From Caprimulgus europaeus (taxonomy: Eukaryota > Chordata > Aves > Caprimulgiformes > Caprimulgidae), in contig OU015525.1 of the NCBI GenBank assembly GCA_907165065.1, positions 30,074,037-30,138,036 of the forward strand: a stretch of DNA of 64,000 bases, in the 5' to 3' direction. Both the position numbers and the translations under genes were made by a program. Below are positions 59,113-64,000 of the stretch, in pieces (the stretch's first letter is position 1; every line of letters begins with the position of its first letter). The notes under the pieces are model-generated. The model had not been told where the DNA came from, ran no database searches, and was given only the letters and a program-made list of their open reading frames with translations.

Positions 59113-62100
59113 CACCCAGAAGGTCTAAGTGATCTTCCCACTATCCCTTTTCATAAAAGGTGTTCTTTGCCCAATGCTATGAACCAGAACACATTTATTT
59201 TACCCTAATATTGTTTAGATTTCTTTGGAAAATTGTACCAGGTTGTTGAGTAATATACTGGAATTAAGTGCTGTAACATGTTCTAGTTACTCTTGGGTCC
59301 ACTCCTCACACCAGCTTAGGGCAAATTAACAATAAAACAGTTTATTTACACAACTCACATATAAAGAGTATGGCTACAAAGATAATAAGGTCAGGTTTAG
59401 AGAAAAAGAAAACCATCTTCAATAACTGACGGATTACTTTTCTCAGATTGGTTTGTTATCACACTACCAATCATGACTGAAGCATGATTGGATACTGATT
59501 AAGTAAAGTAACCGTGAGATGTTTCACCTCACAACTGGGTAACCAATTCTTGTGTAAACCCTACAATGTGAGTTTGCCTTCATAGAAGACAATGGAATTT
59601 TTGAGACATCACCAACATCCTCCACCTAAACCTTCTGGTCTGTATCCCATTCAGACAGAAACCCTGTTAGCAAGGGAGGTCTTCTAAAATGGCATAACAG
59701 GTTGTTGATTTCACTGTTTTCCCAAAGACTTAATTCATAACTTTGTCTAAGTTTCAGAAATTTTGCTGCTTAGGTTTGGTCAGACAAAATAAAATTATAC
59801 AGAATTCAGGCAGTAAATATAACTTCTTAGATACAAACTGGAGCTTAAATAACCACAATCAAATTAATAACCTCCTGCAAGAAATCCTAAGTCCTTTTGC
59901 TCAGTTTACAACTATTTTTCATAGAATTTTTTTAATGCAAAAATGTGCTAATAATTATGATTCAAACCTATTGACAGAAATAATTTGTGCAGTTCCTTAC
60001 TGACTCATAACTGAGATCACACTTAATGTTATAGTGCAAATATTAAATTATAATGATGAGATTTGGGGAAATTGATTCCTCCCTTGATCCATTCCTTCTG
60101 TCTTTAAGGGACACAGAGATACATTTTAACTAGGAAAAAAAATAGAGGTGTTTTTTTTTTATTAATACATTTTCTTTTGTCATTATTAAAAAATCAGTAA
60201 CAATGGTCAAAAGAGCCAAAACAAACCAAAACCAAATTCAATAGGGGAAAAATACAAATTTTAAAATCTTTGTGTTTAAATACACTGTATACTATTCTAG
60301 AATGAAAGGGTATTTAATTTATTTGACCTGCTTTGAAATATTCTTTTAAAAGAGTGGACAGAGGGTTGGTTAATTTATTTGCTTTTGGAGAACTACTACA
60401 ACAGTAGCAGAGACAGAGTAGCACACTGTGGTTTGACATTAAAACCCTTTTTTGGAAATGTGGGAATATGTCCTGTTTGGAAAAACTGTTATGACTCCTC
60501 AGTATAGGTGGGAGGCATATGAGACTTAATAGGATTTGTGACTCAAAAATACTGCTACAGGAAGAAGATAACAATTGCCAAAATAAGAAAAATACCTAAA
60601 TGTTGAGAAATTTACAGAAGAGGGAAAAAAGTAAGTTAATGAGGAAATTGCAATCAGTCTTCGCATCATCAACCAGAAATAATTAACACAGCATGCTACT
60701 ATTCAGCTGTTGATTAAAGGTATTTGCTTAATATATTTGAAATAATTATGCTCATTCATAAGTCTCTGTCAGCACTCCTATTAGGAACCATGTCCCCCTG
60801 GGTTTTGTACCTTTAAAATTTGTTCAGGGTTGCATACAAAATTTCATTAGTTTGAATTATAACACTTTTAGTCAGATTTTATGAAAGTCATGTATGTATA
60901 TACTGTGGTATGCTTAAAAACCCAAAGCACTTCTCTTGCATCCTTTGAACATTCTTAGTCTCCAGCAAAGCAAAAAATAAATTACAGAAGCACAAGAGAA
61001 TGCAAGAGTGCTTAGAAGAGACACCTGGGATTTATATATATATATAATAGAAAATACATAAGGGCCTCTGCATACAATTATCACTTATGAATTAATGATT
61101 GTGAATTAATTTTCTATTGTGCTTGAAGATGTTACCTTTTTATTTATAAATATCTAAATGATAGCATTGGCATTAAGTTTTTGCATAGAAATATAATTAA
61201 CTTCTTTATGCAAAGTTGAATTCTTCATGAGCAGAATTAAAATCAGCTAGGACTTACTTTAATTCCCAGTGCTGACTTTTGTTAATATTCCACTTCATAC
61301 TACAAAGGCTATTAAAATCTTGCTGGATTGGTTTCAGAAGGGCTAGTAGTTTTTTTATCTAGTTTGTGTTGTACTAATGACTTACTGAACACATAACTCT
61401 GTCTACCAAAAAAAAAATTTGTATGTGCAGGTGGGAGAATTTATATGAATAGATAATGTGTTAGAATTCCAAAACACTGAGACAAGTAATGAATAAGATT
61501 TTCATTGACTTGCTAAGATATTAGAAAGAAAAACAAACAAACAAGCAAAAAAAAAAAAGCACACTTAAAGTGTGTCTCTCCATTGTTCCTCTTAATGCCT
61601 ACAATTGTTAATGGGACCGTTAGTATTCTTCCATAACTGATATCAACCACGTTATGTTCAATCAATGTTACAGTAATAGTGTTCAGTAGGAACAGAAGTT
61701 CAGAAATCTGAATTCAACCTTGAAGTAATATGTTATTCATATTACATTGTAAGAAATATGTATAATGATGATTTTGCAGTCTTATTATGGCTTCAGTGCA
61801 AAAGATCTGGGCATTTTAGCTTGTCTAGGACTACAGACAGACTATATTTGTGTAGCTTCAGGACTACAGGCTGTTAACAGTTATATATCTTATGGGATAT
61901 AGATGACATGAGATGAGGATTTAAACATATCCGCATATCAGTTTAATCAACCATCCTGTCATCACAGCTCAAGACCTTCAGTCATGTTTATGCTTAATCA
62001 CCTACTACTTAGCATCTACAACTCCTTCTTGGGATCTACTGACATCCTTGTCTACTTTGTAAGCCTCTAAGGACTTCAGTGATAAATTATCCTCTTATTA

Positions 62101-63914
62101 CAAGTACGACATTAAGTAAATTATTTTACAGGTTATTTTACAGTTTATAATTTAGATCAAACTGAAGCTTGGAAACATGAACTCATGGTCATGAAGCAGA
62201 CATCTCCCTTCCTGATCTCTAAGATATTATTTACATACCAACTCAATGGAAAATAATTCCACATCCACTCCATTCCAAATTTACAAAGCCCTTACAGGAA
62301 CCTGAAACTCAATTTCCCACATTTTGGATTAAAGTCCTAAATGCTTCAGTTAGTGACAGTCAGAAGTAGTTTTTTTGGCAACTGGTCCTCATTGACTACT
62401 TAAATAATTAAGCATTAATTGGACTATTGAAAAGGTAGGCTAATGATCCAGAGATGTGGGAACAGAAATTGACATGAAGGTGTTCTACTGTCTTCTACTG
62501 TGTTACATTCACTTCTATGTGATGACATATTCAAAGTGTGCTATCCAACAGCCTATTCCCCATTCTCAGGAGCAGGTTGCTTTACTTCTTGGAGTGTGTT
62601 TATAGCTGAGTATCTAACACAGAAGAGGATGTCCTTCTGGACAGAAAAGACAGCAATTGATGGGATAGCAATCAGAAAATTAATTAATCTGCCTTCCTTA
62701 GCCTTTTAGTCCTTTCTAGGTCAACTGCTTTTCTCCTGAGCTGAGTTTTAAATATAAGTTCTTAGAGGCTTAGCAAGTTTCACTTTATAAACACTTCTAG
62801 CCCCCAGCTCAGGACTAAGCAAGAGGATGTTGGGTATTCAGTATGTGAGCATTTTTGATGACATGTTCCTCTGTGTGTCTTCTAGATCAAACTTAGTTCT
62901 ACTAGGCCAGAATTTTCTTCACAATGATTGCTACATCTAAGCTCTGACGATATGCCATGGAGAAGAGTGTTATTTTATTTTTTTTCCTGCACAGAGATGG
63001 TGCCCAAGAAGGATTTTGTCCTTTTAGAACCATTACAGTTCTTCACTGAAGGCTCATGCCATCTAAAATTCCTGGGTCTCAGTCATCTCTGGGGTAATTC
63101 CACTAAAATTACTGATCCTGCAGTGAGAATAACTGCTTACACATTTTTGCCTTATGAGTTCAATGCCTAAAAAGTCAGTTATTCAATTGGCCTGATACTG
63201 AACAAGTTTTTCTCTGCTAATAAATGTATCCTTCATTCGTATAGCATCACACTATAAATAATATATTCCCAGATGTATATTCAGCCATTCAATAACAGGG
63301 TGTAATCATAATGGTTTTAAGCCACTTCACAGACAAGGATTCCAACATGCTATAAAAAATGTAATAACTTGGTTAAAAGTAAACATGTGCTATAAAAACA
63401 AAAAAAGAACAAACCGACAGCTATATGGTTATGAGAAAATAATATTTTTCTTTAAAATGCCATAACTTTAACATAAAATATATTTCAGATCAATAGAAAA
63501 TTATGTCAGATTTCCTGTTCTCTCCCTCTTGCTGTGTGCTTCTGTGTGTGCAGACACAACAGAGGTAGTAAAGTACAGGAAGTGAAAATGCAATTTATAA
63601 AAATAAAATTAATTATGTGAGTTAGTAATTTTAAATTAGGAATGTAAACATCACTGTTTCTCACAAAATTTCCCTAACAGCATTTACCTTTTCCAATAAC
63701 CTACAATTACTGACCAGAACATGCCAGAAAAACTAAGAAAAGTATTCAGAACCATGCTTAGAACATTTATTTCTCACTGTTATTGGCTCTGTTTTTCCTT
63801 GCAAATGGAGAGTATGAAAAATTTTCTGTTACATTATGTTCACTGTCAACATTCTGCTAACATTAGCCATATGATAATATCATTTTATTTTTTAAATCTT
63901 TTATTTTTAAAACC
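59113..63914. other. Gene-free AT-rich DNA
   Basis: No recognised gene. There is a 9-bp inverted repeat carrying CCAAT on both strands (59467-59491), a T run at about 60151-60160, A/C-rich tracts at about 60215-60235 and 61530-61560, and a (TA)n run at 61032-61046. The frames at 59743-60003 and 62928-63170 show no family resemblance. Confidence 0.55.
59467..59491. repeat. Inverted repeat with CCAAT on both strands
   Basis: ccaatcatg (59467-59475) and catgattgg (59483-59491) are exact reverse complements with a 7-nt spacer. Each arm contains a CCAAT box in opposite orientation. Regulatory function is not shown. Confidence 0.8.
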
Positions 63915-63940
63915 ATTCTATGATCCTATAATTCTATGAT
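63915..63940 (+). repeat. CR1-tail-like octamers without an element body
   Basis: attctatgatcctataattctatgat is about three imperfect copies of the CR1 3' octamer (ATTCTATG type), but the sequence upstream is plain AT-rich DNA. It may be the tail of a CR1 truncated almost to nothing, or chance. Confidence 0.4.
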
Positions 63941-64000
63941 TTTCTTGAATTGTCTAAGAGCAATATAGAACTTTCTGTTTATAAATCCTATCCACATAAG

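Overview
This window looks like AT-rich, gene-poor nuclear DNA from a bird, either intergenic or a very long intron. The organism call rests on the repeats. There are about ten CR1 LINE copies of several subfamilies, ending in the avian CR1 octamer tail (ATTCTGTG)n. There are also two solo LTRs of one avian endogenous-retrovirus family, each inside its own perfect 5-bp target-site duplication. CR1 also occurs in other reptiles, so 'bird' is an inference; the species cannot be named. No spliced host protein gene, tRNA or rRNA gene, CRISPR array or bacterial-type operon was found. Almost all ORFs longer than 100 codons are CR1 coding remains or their antisense shadows.

Layout. 1-197: end of a minus-strand CR1. 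198-3850: single-copy-looking DNA with a 72-bp tandem duplication and a G/T-rich tract. 3851-3965: short CR1 3' end. 5413-6892: 1.5-kb minus-strand CR1 with a broken reverse transcriptase (RT). 6893-15303: unrecognised DNA with a TATGTA hexamer array. 15304-16424 and 20156-21112: two plus-strand solo LTRs. 27078-27690: internal CR1 fragment. 28968-30735: the youngest-looking CR1, whose 543-codon RT frame (29064-30695) has no interruption. 35096-36165: CR1 of another subfamily. 40929-41352: plus-strand CR1 3' end. 48486-51008: a CR1 that keeps its GC-rich 5' promoter region, ORF1 (zinc-finger plus esterase), the start of ORF2 and the 3' octamer tail, but has lost most of ORF2 in two internal deletions. 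58046-58290: an old, diverged CR1. 58651-59112: a CR1 piece spanning the ORF1/ORF2 junction.

How the parts relate. CR1 copies by target-primed reverse transcription, using ORF1 (nucleic-acid binding plus esterase) and ORF2 (APE endonuclease plus RT). Most copies here are 5'-truncated with the 3' end kept, as that mechanism predicts. Three are not: 27078-27690, 58651-59112 and 48486-51008. The last is the most unusual object in the window. It has both functional termini, a tandemly repeated CpG-rich promoter and 14 perfect octamers, but only a remnant of the coding region, so it could be a non-autonomous CR1 derivative. Limits: without alignment or database search, boundaries are good to about 10-30 bp, subfamily names are withheld, and conserved non-coding elements can only be suggested.
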